A stretch of 59,594 nt of DNA from a virus. The notes below the pieces were generated by a model. It did no database searches. It worked only from the letters and a program-made list of their open reading frames with translations, and had not been told where the DNA came from. The position numbers and the translations under genes were made by a program. Below, in pieces: positions 33,262 through 41,417 of this stretch (positions are counted from its first letter, which is position 1; each line of letters opens with the position of its first letter). Location of the stretch: positions 1 through 59,594 of IMG/VR virus record IMGVR_UViG_3300030055_000360; one strand, written 5' to 3'.

Positions 33262-35064
33262 CTAATTATTTGTTAGTAAAATATGATTTAGATTCTCTAA
33301 TATACTTGTCCATTTTTCATCCAATAAATCATTCTTATCACTATATAACCATTGTCTATCCTTCTCGGCTTCATTTTGCAATTCAATAAAATAACTTCTT
33401 TTTTTATATATTTCACTAATCCAATTAATGTCATCTTTGCTAGATTGATCGTCATTCTGCTTATATACATTTATTCTAAAATTATCATATTCACTTATAG
33501 ACCATTTTAAACTGCTATATTTATCTAAAAAATCTAAATTAAATATATATTCTCTTGGAATATATTCGATTTTTCTAAAAAGTTCATCATAACTTAAGTT
33601 ATTTTCTTCAAAGTCATTATGATATTTCATAGATCTTTCCAACACTGTATATATCTCATATATATTTTCAACTGTGTTTCTATCTAATTTAGCTGATAAT
33701 ATCCTTAATGTATCTCTCCAATCTTTATAGTATACATATCCTCTTCCTATCTGCTTCCAACTTAGTATTAGTTCTACTCTTTCTTCTTTTTCCTTAATAG
33801 GAGATCCATTATAAACTGAATATATTATTAACATTTCTGAAATATCTTTAAAAATTTCCTTTAAATCATTATATATTATAAATGCACTGCTTTTTATTAT
33901 GTTTATATTCTCTTCTTCTTCTCTTTTTATTATTTTATTTTGGATGTCTCTAGTTTGTTTCACTGTAACAACTAGAACAATTACTGATGTCATTGAAACA
34001 AGTATCGCACCCCCAAATGAAGATACAAAATTAAAATAATGCTCTATCTTTAATTCGCTTCCATAATAACTATTTTTAAACAATAGCATAAGTGCCACCG
34101 AAACAATTATTATTGAAATCATGAAAATAATACCATTAAATAAAAATTTGTTTTTATTTCTTAAACTATTTTTGATTTCTATATCTTCTACTTCCCTTTC
34201 ACTTGGTTGTTTAATTTCATTGTTCTCTTTCTCAATTGATTTATTTAACACCTTGTTTATTCTCTTTACTTCTGATCTATTAATATATAATTCTTCTCCA
34301 TTTTGAAATATCATATAATAATCTTTATATTCCAAATAATCGTTAAATTCAATTTCCGCATCCTTTAAGTCTTTAGGTGTTATTTTAAATATATTTTTTT
34401 CCTGCAAAACTTTGCACATTTCTGTTAAATTTATTAATACAATAAGTATAAATAGATTACTGATCCAAAATGTTGATAACCAAATAATCTGCTCCACTGA
34501 TAATTCTAAATAATTAGTGTAAATAAACCCTGAAAAAATAATCAAATATATTTCTGCTAGACCAATAATAATAAATATATATTTTCTATATTTCTTTATC
34601 CTTTTTAATGTTATTCGTGTAATTTCTTTTTTTTCTAACTTTTCAATATATTTTTCTCTGATCCTAGAAAACAAATATATTGTACCTAATACTTGAATAA
34701 CGCATAAAATAAAAACTGTAAAGACAATTGATATTGGTATAATATTAACCAGCGAATTATTAACAATTTTCTCCACCTTATCTAAGTTCTTTTCAGTAAT
34801 AAACTTATAGAAACTAGAAATAGCAGGAATTAAAATTACAAATATAACTCCAACAACATCTAATGCTATAATGATATATAAAATAGCTTTACTCAAAATT
34901 GATATAATAGATTGATTTCCAGGATAATTCCTATATTTAGATTTTATACTTTCTATGAATATATCCTTAGCAATTTTTATAATTACGCTAATAATTGTTG
35001 CTATACTCGTTATTATTAAGCAAATATTTCTTATGTCATCTAAATTAACTAATTTTTTTTCCAT
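33262..35064 (-). CDS. Multi-TM membrane protein with C-terminal cytosolic domain, 600 aa
   Basis: The start is placed at ATG 35064 (MEKKLVNLDDIRN), 6 bases after GGAGG; the ATG two codons earlier overlaps that RBS. There are about seven membrane segments: near residues 12-34, 53-81, 105-132, 162-184, 190-216, 307-332 and 348-370. A highly charged loop (220-305) and a soluble, helical 230-residue C-terminal domain follow (VYNGSPIKEKEERVELILSW, KDWRDTLRILSAKLDRNTVE, YSSLKWSISEYDNFRINVYK). No enzyme motif is recognised. It is a single gene bounded by terminators on both sides and placed between packaging genes and RinA, so it looks like independent cargo, possibly a membrane-based defence or exclusion factor. 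This is inference. Confidence 0.65.
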   Translation of the reverse strand: MEKKLVNLDDIRNICLIITSIATIISVIIKIAKDIFIESIKSKYRNYPGNQSIISILSKAILYIIIALDVVGVIFVILIPAISSFYKFITEKNLDKVEKIVNNSLVNIIPISIVFTVFILCVIQVLGTIYLFSRIREKYIEKLEKKEITRITLKRIKKYRKYIFIIIGLAEIYLIIFSGFIYTNYLELSVEQIIWLSTFWISNLFILIVLINLTEMCKVLQEKNIFKITPKDLKDAEIEFNDYLEYKDYYMIFQNGEELYINRSEVKRINKVLNKSIEKENNEIKQPSEREVEDIEIKNSLRNKNKFLFNGIIFMISIIIVSVALMLLFKNSYYGSELKIEHYFNFVSSFGGAILVSMTSVIVLVVTVKQTRDIQNKIIKREEEENINIIKSSAFIIYNDLKEIFKDISEMLIIYSVYNGSPIKEKEERVELILSWKQIGRGYVYYKDWRDTLRILSAKLDRNTVENIYEIYTVLERSMKYHNDFEENNLSYDELFRKIEYIPREYIFNLDFLDKYSSLKWSISEYDNFRINVYKQNDDQSSKDDINWISEIYKKRSYFIELQNEAEKDRQWLYSDKNDLLDEKWTSILENLNHILLTNN

Positions 35065-35113
35065 GCTCATCCTCCTTTTAATAGTATTCTACATAATTTA
35101 CAAAAAAATAGCA

Positions 35114-35150
35114 ATAAAAGACATTTATTTATTCCATAAATGTCTTTTAT
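35114..35150 (-). terminator. Strong terminator (early operon end)
   Basis: A perfect 15-bp stem (ATAAAAGACATTTAT / ATAAATGTCTTTTAT) with a 7-base loop, followed on the minus strand by TGCTATTTTTTTG. It lies 40 bases past the RinA-like gene and before the cargo gene at 33262-35064. By its perfect symmetry it could act in both directions. Confidence 0.8.
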
Positions 35151-35188
35151 AGTATGTAGAACTCACTATCATCATTAAAAAACTTAAA

Positions 35189-35776
35189 TTACGCAAAATC
35201 TCTTATAGACTCAGGAAACAATATAGTAATCAACTTATTCATTAATCTCTTTCTATTCCTAGTAACAGTACTCTGATCCTTCTCTAATTTCTCCGCAATC
35301 TTCTCATCTGTTTCTAACTTGTCTTTTTGCATATTTAAATATTTAAACTGTATAATATCATAGTACTTATCATCTCTAATTTTATTTATTGCATTCTCTA
35401 TTCTAATTAAATCCCTTTGGGTTTCTATTTTTTCCGTCTTATATTTATCTATTAATTGCAGATACCTATCTTCTGGACTTATACCCCCGCCAGATGTTTG
35501 ATACACCACAATAGATCCACTTGATTGAGGTAACCCATATTTCTCTATGTGTTTAATATCTTCGTCTTTTTGCTTTACTGCATCTTTTAGGTTTTCATAA
35601 TTGTAAAGCAGTAATTCTACTCTTTTATAAAAACTCCATTCTCTTTTAATCATATTTTGAACTTTTAATTCCTCTATAATTGCTTTAGCTGTTGCCTTAG
35701 CCGTCTTTTCAATTGTCTTATTTACATTTACAGGAGTCTTTATCTCCTTGTTTGAATTATTATTTACTTTAGACAT
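35189..35776 (-). CDS. RinA-family phage transcriptional activator (late gene regulator)
   Basis: A 195-residue protein of the RinA/ArpU-like class that activates late (terminase onward) transcription in phages of Firmicutes. The N-terminal region (TVEKTAKATAKAIIEELKVQ-like, MIKREWSFYKRVELLLYNYE) is helical. The C-terminal part has sigma-70 region 4-like HTH features: AINKIRDDKYYDIIQFKYLN, KLETDEKIAEKLEKDQSTVT, RNRKRLMNKLITILFPESI. It is the last gene of the early operon and is followed by a strong terminator, as in other phages. RBS AAGGAGGAACG. Confidence 0.85.
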   Translation of the reverse strand: MSKVNNNSNKEIKTPVNVNKTIEKTAKATAKAIIEELKVQNMIKREWSFYKRVELLLYNYENLKDAVKQKDEDIKHIEKYGLPQSSGSIVVYQTSGGGISPEDRYLQLIDKYKTEKIETQRDLIRIENAINKIRDDKYYDIIQFKYLNMQKDKLETDEKIAEKLEKDQSTVTRNRKRLMNKLITILFPESIRDFA

Positions 35777-35841
35777 GCTTTCGTTCCTCCTTAAATATAT
35801 TGATAAAACTTTTTAAATCAAATATAATGAATATGGTGTAG

Positions 35842-35866
35842 GGGAGCGAAAGCTCTCTTTTTTAAT
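35842..35866 (+). terminator. Plus-strand hairpin with GAAA loop and T-tract
   Basis: GGGAGC-GAAA-GCTCTC forms a 6-bp stem with a GNRA tetraloop, followed by TTTTTT on the plus strand. No plus-strand gene precedes it (the nearest genes on either side are minus strand). It could end an antisense transcript running against the early operon, or act in the RNA of the minus strand. Confidence 0.55.
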
Positions 35867-35882
35867 TTATTTTTCTAATTCT

Positions 35883-36185
35883 TTAATATCTCTTTTCATT
35901 CAAATCATTTTTAGCTCTTCCAAAAACCATTCTGCTGCTTGTATAAATATTATTTAAAACTCTTAACATTTGCTCTATTCTATCTTTAAGAGCAGGATTC
36001 TTTTTGCTACCTAACTCAGCTTTTCTCACTTCAAAATATATCGCGCTCCATCGATCATATTGGCCAAGTGCTTCTTTATGTAATTGATAGGCTGTAGCAT
36101 AATCATTATCCTGAAGAATATTAAATCTATTTACTATTTCACTAAAACTTTTTATATCTTCATCAAAAATTATTTCATTCTCCAT
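35883..36185 (-). CDS. Phage early protein, 100 aa
   Basis: Helical and charged throughout (FSEIVNRFNILQDNDYATAY, HKEALGQYDRWSAIYFEVRK, DRIEQMLRVLNNIYTSSRMV). Its start overlaps the stop of the RusA gene by one base. No known domain. It lies between RusA and the RinA-like activator in the early operon. Confidence 0.6.
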   Translation of the reverse strand: MENEIIFDEDIKSFSEIVNRFNILQDNDYATAYQLHKEALGQYDRWSAIYFEVRKAELGSKKNPALKDRIEQMLRVLNNIYTSSRMVFGRAKNDLNEKRY

Positions 36186-36577
36186 TAGATCTCCTCTAAC
36201 ATAAATTCAACTCTTTCTATTTCTTCAGTAAATCTTTTGCTTATAATTAAATCTGTTATTTGGCTATCATCTTCATATGCAATTTTATTTAAACTATCCA
36301 AAATTATCTTGGCAACATTGTCGGCATCTGGTTTCTTTTGTGGATGTTCTAATCCCTCTCTTATAGCCTGTAACCTTTTCTTTGTATAACTTTTAGGTAC
36401 TTTATAGTAAGCTATTATAGTTGCCTTTATAGAGCCTTTTAACTGCCTTCCTTTTTGCTGTTGATAACAAATCCTTACCCAGTTTTCATAATTCACGCTA
36501 TCTATAGGTGTCATAGCATGTCCATTAAATACTCTAGGTCTTGCTTTCCCTTTTATTTTTCCTTCTACTACTATCAT
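36185..36577 (-). CDS. rusA: RusA-family Holliday junction resolvase
   Basis: A 130-residue endonuclease resolving four-way junctions. Matches RusA (PF05866): IKGKARPRVFNGHAMTPIDS near the start, VNYENWVRICYQQQKGRQL, then KPDADNVAKIILDSLN with the conserved Asp pair, and AYEDDSQITDLIISKRF with the third acidic site. Length is that of E. coli RusA (120). It sits in the early recombination/replication operon with RecT and an SMC-like ATPase, so it probably resolves recombination or branched packaging intermediates. RBS AGAAAGGAG. Confidence 0.93.
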   Translation of the reverse strand: MIVVEGKIKGKARPRVFNGHAMTPIDSVNYENWVRICYQQQKGRQLKGSIKATIIAYYKVPKSYTKKRLQAIREGLEHPQKKPDADNVAKIILDSLNKIAYEDDSQITDLIISKRFTEEIERVEFMLEEI

Positions 36578-36624
36578 TAAATTCTCCTTTCTTTATGTAA
36601 GTTTGTATTAAAAATTAATAGTTT

Positions 36625-36792
36625 CTATATCAAACCTTTTTCATGGGCTTTATTATATATTTCTGACTCTGAATTCATATCCATAAGATAAATCATTTTC
36701 GCTTTAAGTTTTTGTGCTGTTATATCTATGCCATCTTTCTTTAATTCATCAAGTGCCACTACTGCATATGCTATGGCCTCATAATTATCCAT
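36625..36792 (-). CDS. Small phage early protein, 55 aa
   Basis: An open frame from ATG 36792 to TAG 36625-36627, with RBS GAAGG 9 bases upstream. It reads MDNYEAIAYAVVALDELKKD followed by GIDITAQKLKAKMIYLMDMN and SESEIYNKAHEKGLI. It is an acidic/basic balanced helical protein, intact and without frame breaks. It lies between the plus-strand cargo pair and RusA, in the minus early operon. Function unknown. The remaining bases up to 36945 hold the upstream region of the plus-strand genes and nothing else that I can see. Confidence 0.6.
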   Translation of the reverse strand: MDNYEAIAYAVVALDELKKDGIDITAQKLKAKMIYLMDMNSESEIYNKAHEKGLI

Positions 36793-36945
36793 ATATTCTA
36801 GCCTTCTTTCTTCATAATTATTTAGTATTACGTATAAAATCTTTTATTAAATTAAGTTACTTTTGAATAATATTATCTAAAACTAATCATAATAATTATA
36901 GTTTCTTTAATTATCTACTCTAGAGCTATATTGAGGTGATTATAT

Positions 36946-37266
36946 ATGATGAAAAGATTTAGTATTACATTTTTTCTTTTTTTGTTTTTTTTACTTAATA
37001 CTTTTATTGTTTCTTCCTTAGCTAACACAAAACCACTTTCCCAAGGTATCTATACAAATGAACAATTAAATTTATCTCCAAATAAAATTTATAATATAAA
37101 AAACATTTCATCCACTGAATACGTTGTTATACTTATCTCTGACACTAATGAAATCGTTTATGAATCTATTCAATTAGAACCTTTATCAAAAAATTTTTCT
37201 TACCAAACTCCATTTACTAGCTATTTAGTGACTGTCATTGGTAAAGGAGAAGTTATTATATCTTAA
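36946..37266 (+). CDS. Small secreted protein A (tandem paralogue)
   Basis: A 106-residue plus-strand protein inside a minus-strand operon. The signal peptide is clear (KRFSITFFLFLFFLLNTFIV then SSLANTKP). The mature part (SQGIYTNEQLNLSPNKIYNI, STEYVVILISDTNEIVYESI, SYLVTVIGKGEVII) is a small beta domain. RBS GAGGTGAT lies 5 bases before the ATG. A weak candidate promoter (TTGAAT at 36863, TCATAA about 18 bases on) precedes it. The next gene is a paralogue (SQGIYTxxxLxLSP shared). I do not recognise the family. Being expressed apart from the phage lytic genes, it looks like a lysogenic cargo gene. Confidence 0.7.
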   Translation: MMKRFSITFFLFLFFLLNTFIVSSLANTKPLSQGIYTNEQLNLSPNKIYNIKNISSTEYVVILISDTNEIVYESIQLEPLSKNFSYQTPFTSYLVTVIGKGEVIIS

Positions 37267-37302
37267 AATATTACTTAAATCTAAAGGGAGGTGAGAATAT
37301 TT

Positions 37303-37623
37303 ATGAAAAGGTTCATTTCTGCATTCTTATTTTTTTTATGTTTATTCTTTGCTAATAGCACAATATCTTATGCAGAGATACCCAAAGATGTCAGCCAAGG
37401 TATATATACAATAGATACTTTAAAGTTATCTCCCGATACTGACTATGTTGTTCAAAACAACTCTTTTAACGAACGTGCTTTACTGATTATTTATGACTCT
37501 AAGCCAAATCTAATTCAACTCATACGCTTGACACCGCAATCAAAAAAGCAGAATTTAATACCTCTCAAAAATGACTATACAATTATTATACTAGGTAACG
37601 GAATCTTAAATTTTTCTGAATAG
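37303..37623 (+). CDS. Small secreted protein B (tandem paralogue)
   Basis: A 106-residue paralogue of the preceding gene. I use ATG 37303 (MKRFISAFLFFLCLFFANST), 7 bases after GGGAGGTGAG; a GTG four codons earlier overlaps that RBS. Signal peptide with probable cleavage after ISYA. Mature part: VSQGIYTIDTLKLSPDTDYV, ERALLIIYDSKPNLIQLIRL, DYTIIILGNGILNFSE, aligning along its length with the first paralogue (SQGIYTNEQLNLSP; GKGEVIIS / GNGILNFS). The TAG stop lies in a hairpin that may act as terminator. Surface or extracellular function inferred from the signal peptide only. Confidence 0.7.
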   Translation: MKRFISAFLFFLCLFFANSTISYAEIPKDVSQGIYTIDTLKLSPDTDYVVQNNSFNERALLIIYDSKPNLIQLIRLTPQSKKQNLIPLKNDYTIIILGNGILNFSE

Positions 37624-37644
37624 GCACTTGGTTAGCGCCTATTC
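37618..37644 (+). terminator. Hairpin spanning the stop of the secreted gene pair
   Basis: GAATAGGC-loop-GCCTATTC is an 8-bp perfect stem on the plus strand; TAG within the 5' arm is the stop codon of the second secreted gene. The following ATCATCTTATT is only moderately T-rich, so termination strength is uncertain. Confidence 0.5.
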
Positions 37645-37727
37645 ATCATCTTATTACTACACAATTTCTACACATTCTGCACTACTTATAATTTATACAC
37701 TTAGGGGATTTCTCCCCCATATTTAAA

Positions 37728-37779
37728 CTTGCAGTTTCAACCTTAACAATCTGTAATCCCTGTTCGTTAATACTGCAAG
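37728..37779 (-). other. Long-range stem-loop element
   Basis: CTTGCAGT (37728-37735) and ACTGCAAG (37772-37779) are perfect inverse complements, with an inner TTAAC/GTTAA pairing and about 20 bases of loop. Next to it GGGGATTTCTCCCC (37704-37717) forms a second hairpin. No coding frame spans the element. It lies just past the end of the minus-strand 70-aa gene; it may be an RNA structure at the junction where plus-strand cargo meets the minus operon. Confidence 0.4.
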
Positions 37780-37789
37780 ATTTTGACTT

Positions 37790-38002
37790 TTAATACCACT
37801 CAACTTCATTTCTTATTCTGTAAACTCTTATCCAGCTTTTATTCTTAAATGAAACTTTAATAGCTGTCCTCCTATCTGAATCTTTAGGAAGTTCTATATC
37901 TTCATCAAGTGGCTCATACCCAATAATCGTTTTTCTAAATTCATTACTTGATAATGCGTAATATTCTTTAAAGATATCATGCATTGCTAATCCAATATCC
38001 AT
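37790..38002 (-). CDS. Phage early protein, 70 aa
   Basis: A short protein with an N-terminal helix (DIGLAMHDIFKEYYALSS) and a basic C-terminal part (SFKNKSWIRVYRIRNEVEWY). RBS AAAGGAGGCG lies in the end of the preceding 45-aa gene and the two overlap as TAATG. Function unknown. It is placed before the replisome organiser region in the transcript order. Confidence 0.6.
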   Translation of the reverse strand: MDIGLAMHDIFKEYYALSSNEFRKTIIGYEPLDEDIELPKDSDRRTAIKVSFKNKSWIRVYRIRNEVEWY

Positions 38003-38139
38003 TATTTATTACGCCTCCTTTGAACTTTCTTCATATTTTCAAAGCTATAGCTTTTAGCTTGTCTTTCTCCTTCAGCTCTACGCTTTCTTGTTACAGCTAT
38101 ATCCTTTACCGTTTTATCTCTCCATTCTTGTGGTGTCAT
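38002..38139 (-). CDS. Small basic protein, 45 aa
   Basis: ATG at 38139, TAA at 38002-38004, RBS AGGGGTGAT 4 bases before ATG. It reads MTPQEWRDKTVKDIAVTRKR then RAEGERQAKSYSFENMKKVQ and RRRNK. It is very basic (about one third Lys/Arg), so it could bind nucleic acid. It lies tightly between the 261-aa and 70-aa genes, with a one-base overlap to the latter. Confidence 0.6.
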   Translation of the reverse strand: MTPQEWRDKTVKDIAVTRKRRAEGERQAKSYSFENMKKVQRRRNK

Positions 38140-38925
38140 TTATATCACCCCTGCTTTTCTAACATTCTTATAATAAAATGCTGTATGTTTATCATCCCAA
38201 ATCACATTGATCGTTTCACCATTGTTGTAAATGCTATAAATCTTTCCTACTTGAGGACCATCATAATTAAATTCAACTCTATCGCCAACTTCAAGATTTA
38301 CTATTTCTTCCGCCTCATTGTTCTCTGATCTAAAGCTTTCGTTCATACTTTTTGTGGTACTTATATTCATTTCAGTAATTTTATTAGCCAAATTCGTATC
38401 TTCTTTAGCCATTTCTGTAACAAAAAGCTCACTATCGTGATATATAGGTTTTTGCAGATATTCAAGAACCCATCCTCTAGGATTAATAATAATTGATTTC
38501 CCAGGAAATGGAACTATAATATTTGCATCACCTTTACGCTTAATATAGCTTTCAACGTGCATGTCCTTTAATTTTTTAAGCTGCAGATCATTAACTTCTT
38601 TATCTTTATTTACAACTAAAATTTCATCTGCAGGCATCAGCTCCAGGTCTTTTTTCAACTCCAATTCATTTATACCAGCTGAATTAAAATATAATGTCTT
38701 ATCCTCAATTTCCACTAATAACGCTCTGCATACTCGTTTAACGATTCTTGCTGCAGTTAAACTATATCGATTAATGATTTCATTAAATTTATCTTCATAA
38801 TTATCTTTAGGTTTAACTTTAACTAAATGATTTAATTCTTTTTTAGGTTCTTCTGGCTGCGTAAATTCTAAATCGAATATACTAATTTGACCTTCGAAAA
38901 TATCATTCTTATTATTCTTAATCAT
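38140..38925 (-). CDS. Phage early protein with C-terminal SH3/KOW-like barrel, 261 aa
   Basis: Encoded directly after the replisome organiser (8-base overlap). The middle part (YSLTAARIVKRVCRALLVEI, PADEILVVNKDKEVNDLQLK, GWVLEYLQKPIYHDSELFVT) is of unknown family. The last 55 residues (VGDRVEFNYDGPQVGKIYSI, YNNGETINVIWDDKHTAFYY) look like a small beta-barrel such as SH3 or KOW, often used to bind DNA or protein partners. It may assist replication initiation; this is a guess from position. Confidence 0.55.
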   Translation of the reverse strand: MIKNNKNDIFEGQISIFDLEFTQPEEPKKELNHLVKVKPKDNYEDKFNEIINRYSLTAARIVKRVCRALLVEIEDKTLYFNSAGINELELKKDLELMPADEILVVNKDKEVNDLQLKKLKDMHVESYIKRKGDANIIVPFPGKSIIINPRGWVLEYLQKPIYHDSELFVTEMAKEDTNLANKITEMNISTTKSMNESFRSENNEAEEIVNLEVGDRVEFNYDGPQVGKIYSIYNNGETINVIWDDKHTAFYYKNVRKAGVI

Positions 38926-39778
38926 GATCCCACCCCAATAACTTTCTCTCTAAATCGTCATAGTCATATTCCCTAGCCTCAAAGTTATTGAATTTTAAAA
39001 CTTTAACATTATCTTTGTTGTAAGTAGGAACATAATTCTTGCCTTTCTCTTTCCAATTCTCTAAAACTCTTTGGACATATTTTAAATTTCTAGCTCCATT
39101 AGTAGTAGCAATTTCAAGTGCCTCTTTAGTCCATTCAAAACTAAAATCATTAACCATTGATTCTAATTGCTCTTTAGTAAAATTATTGATAGTACCAAAA
39201 CCACAATTCTCATAAATCAAAAATATATTATTATCTACTTTACTTTCATTTACTTTATTTTTATTTACTTTACTTTTCTTTGTGTCATTAATCTCAGATT
39301 TATTGGAGTTATTCTCGGATTTATTCGAGTTAATCTCAGATTTATCGGTTTTTAGGTTCACTTTAATAAAGCTTTGTGTCTCATTTTTTTCTAAAAGCCA
39401 AAACTTTGTGATTTCCACAGTTCTTTTTGAAGCTCTAGTTTTAATAGCTTCTTGAAATCTGCGCTGTATTCCGACGGAGGTTAAGACCTTGTCCGACTTG
39501 AAAAGTGTATCGTTAAACAGTGACCGTTCAAGTAAGAAGTTCATAATCTGCCTAATCTTCTCATAACTCATGTTTAAATCGTCTGATATGATATATAGAA
39601 AATCATCATCAGTTTCTAAATAATATCCATTGTTTTTATATATTTCACATAATAGATACATGTATAATGTAATCCCATCTGCTCCATATCGTGATTTTAA
39701 AATTTTGATTTTTTTATCTGAGAAAAAATCTACATCAAAAGGAAAGTAAGATAAGCCTTCTTTTACTGGTCTTGCCAT
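38918..39778 (-). CDS. Replisome organiser / DnaD-like replication initiation protein
   Basis: A 286-residue protein that would load the host helicase at the phage origin. Residues 1-110 match the DUF4373/Lin1244-type N-terminus (GLSYFPFDVDFFSDKKIKIL, YGADGITLYMYLLCEIYKNN). A Asn/Ser/Lys-rich repetitive linker follows (SEINSNKSENNSNKSE). Residues about 190-270 look like a DnaD-like C-terminal domain (IYENCGFGTINNFTKEQLES, EALEIATTNGARNLKYVQRV, LENWKEKGKN). A degenerate second copy of its middle part exists at 46184-46485. RBS AAGGTGGTGGG. Confidence 0.8.
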   Translation of the reverse strand: MARPVKEGLSYFPFDVDFFSDKKIKILKSRYGADGITLYMYLLCEIYKNNGYYLETDDDFLYIISDDLNMSYEKIRQIMNFLLERSLFNDTLFKSDKVLTSVGIQRRFQEAIKTRASKRTVEITKFWLLEKNETQSFIKVNLKTDKSEINSNKSENNSNKSEINDTKKSKVNKNKVNESKVDNNIFLIYENCGFGTINNFTKEQLESMVNDFSFEWTKEALEIATTNGARNLKYVQRVLENWKEKGKNYVPTYNKDNVKVLKFNNFEAREYDYDDLERKLLGWDHD

Positions 39779-39801
39779 AAGCCCACCACCTTATTATCCT
39801 T

Positions 39802-40509
39802 TTAAGTTATTATTAATCCTGGTTCTGCTACATTTGTTTTAATACCTGTGAGATTCTCGATCTCCTCTTTAAACCTTTCAGGTTCTCCATTATCATTACT
39901 TATATGAATTAGTGTTATATCTTTTGTTTTGCATAATTCCCACGTTTTAAGCGTTTCTTTTAATGTCTCCAAGTTCATATGGCTTTTAATTGTTCTAGCC
40001 CTCCACGCGGGCAACTGTGGCAATATATCCTCTGAATAATTACATTCTATTAAAATATGATCTACATCCTTAAATGTAGCTTTTAAATAATAAGTATCTG
40101 TTGCAAATACTATCTTCCCTATCTTAGGATGATATATTAAAAATCCTAAAGGCTCATTTACATCATGTTGCACATCAAATGGAATTATTGTAAACCCAGC
40201 TATATGTTTAGGTATCTTATGCCTTAAATAGTTGAATCTATAGCTATATCTCTCATCTAAAAATTCAATTCCTTTAGCTGTTCCTTCACTCATATAAACA
40301 TCAATGCCAGCTGCTACTATATTATTTATAGATTTACAATGGTCCTTATGTTCATGTGTAACCAAACATCCTTTTACTTTACTTAAATCAAAATCCAATC
40401 CTTGCTTAATTTCTTTAATATTTATTCCACATTCAAGCAAGAGAATGTCTTCTCCTGCTTGAATAATGTAACAATTTCCTGTGCTTCCTGAGGCTAATAC
40501 CTTAATCAT
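39802..40509 (-). CDS. MBL-fold metallohydrolase, phage-type
   Basis: A 235-residue metallo-beta-lactamase-fold protein. Metal ligands are visible: THEHKDH at 51-57 (HxHxDH), HDVNEPLG near 120, FATDTYY near 142 and THISND-like LIHISNDN near 205. The Asp of the common DCG box is replaced (LLLECGIN). Such proteins frequently lie next to recT in clostridial phages. A nuclease or hydrolase acting in phage recombination is possible; the substrate is unknown. It overlaps recT by one base. Confidence 0.85.
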   Translation of the reverse strand: MIKVLASGSTGNCYIIQAGEDILLLECGINIKEIKQGLDFDLSKVKGCLVTHEHKDHCKSINNIVAAGIDVYMSEGTAKGIEFLDERYSYRFNYLRHKIPKHIAGFTIIPFDVQHDVNEPLGFLIYHPKIGKIVFATDTYYLKATFKDVDHILIECNYSEDILPQLPAWRARTIKSHMNLETLKETLKTWELCKTKDITLIHISNDNGEPERFKEEIENLTGIKTNVAEPGLIIT

Positions 40510-41417
40510 TAGAATTCACACATTGCTTGTTGTTCTGCTTTTTCTGTTTTAAGATTATCTTGAATTGGATTCTTAAGGATATTTTCATCAGTTTCTTTTA
40601 CTGGTTTAATTTCAACATCTATGATCTCTTGATTAGCATTTGCTTTGATTTCTTCATGTACTGCATCTTTTACATTTTCAATAATATCTGTTTCATCATA
40701 GTCATCGGTGGTTATTAAACTATCTATTAATACATCACTATCATCTGATGTATTGTAGAATCTTTTACATGCTCTATTTATGACACTCTTCTTTGCCATT
40801 TCTTCTGCAAAATCATTATGTGTGCTTGATTTCCCACTCTTATATGCTATACCCATCCCCCATGATTTTCGTATTTGATCTATGGTCATTACTTCGGTAT
40901 GCAAAATATTATTATCATTGCCTATTATTAATGCAAATGCGCCTTTTATCTTATCTGAATTGATATTTTCAAATTTAGGTTCATAGTTAAATTCAATAGT
41001 GTAGGTATCTTTATTAAATATTGTGTCAAATGTATCTCCCTGATATATTACAAATGATTTAACATCATTTACTCCCTCAATTCTTTTAGTTGCTACTATG
41101 CTTCCCATATAGCTTTTCATAAGAGTTAGCTTATTTCCGTATACTACAAAGTAGCATTGCCTTTTAGCAGGACTCAATCCTTGTAAAACCATATTATATA
41201 GCGTTTCTACTATTGAATTTTTACTACATACATCTAATGCAGGTTTCTTTTCTCTATCTACAACATCCTGAAGCATTAGCCATGCTGAGTTAATTGCATT
41301 CTCTGGTGAATAATTTTTAGGTAATTTAATACCGTTATTCTTTTCAAGTCCTGCTATTTTAGCCATTACATTATTAAATGCATCTTCCTTATTTAAAACC
41401 AATCCTTGTTCACTCAT
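40509..41417 (-). CDS. recT: RecT-family single-strand DNA annealing protein
   Basis: A 302-residue annealing protein. The RecT core is at about 40-235: NYSPENAINSAWLMLQDVVD, LYNMVLQGLSPAKRQCYFVV, YGNKLTLMKSYMGSIVATKR, WGMGIAYKSGKSSTHNDFAE, EEMAKKSVINRACKRFYNTS. The C-terminal 60 residues are an acidic tail. RecT pairs complementary single strands; the partner exonuclease role may be filled by the SMC-like/SbcC-like ATPase upstream rather than RecE, as in other clostridial phages. Confidence 0.93.
   Translation of the reverse strand: MSEQGLVLNKEDAFNNVMAKIAGLEKNNGIKLPKNYSPENAINSAWLMLQDVVDREKKPALDVCSKNSIVETLYNMVLQGLSPAKRQCYFVVYGNKLTLMKSYMGSIVATKRIEGVNDVKSFVIYQGDTFDTIFNKDTYTIEFNYEPKFENINSDKIKGAFALIIGNDNNILHTEVMTIDQIRKSWGMGIAYKSGKSSTHNDFAEEMAKKSVINRACKRFYNTSDDSDVLIDSLITTDDYDETDIIENVKDAVHEEIKANANQEIIDVEIKPVKETDENILKNPIQDNLKTEKAEQQAMCEF

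Noticed and set aside
38900-39360. SEINSNKSEN-type repeats as a possible iteron origin
   Set aside because: The DNA repeats are best explained as the low-complexity linker of the replisome organiser; they are not regular enough to call an origin, although phage origins can lie inside such genes.
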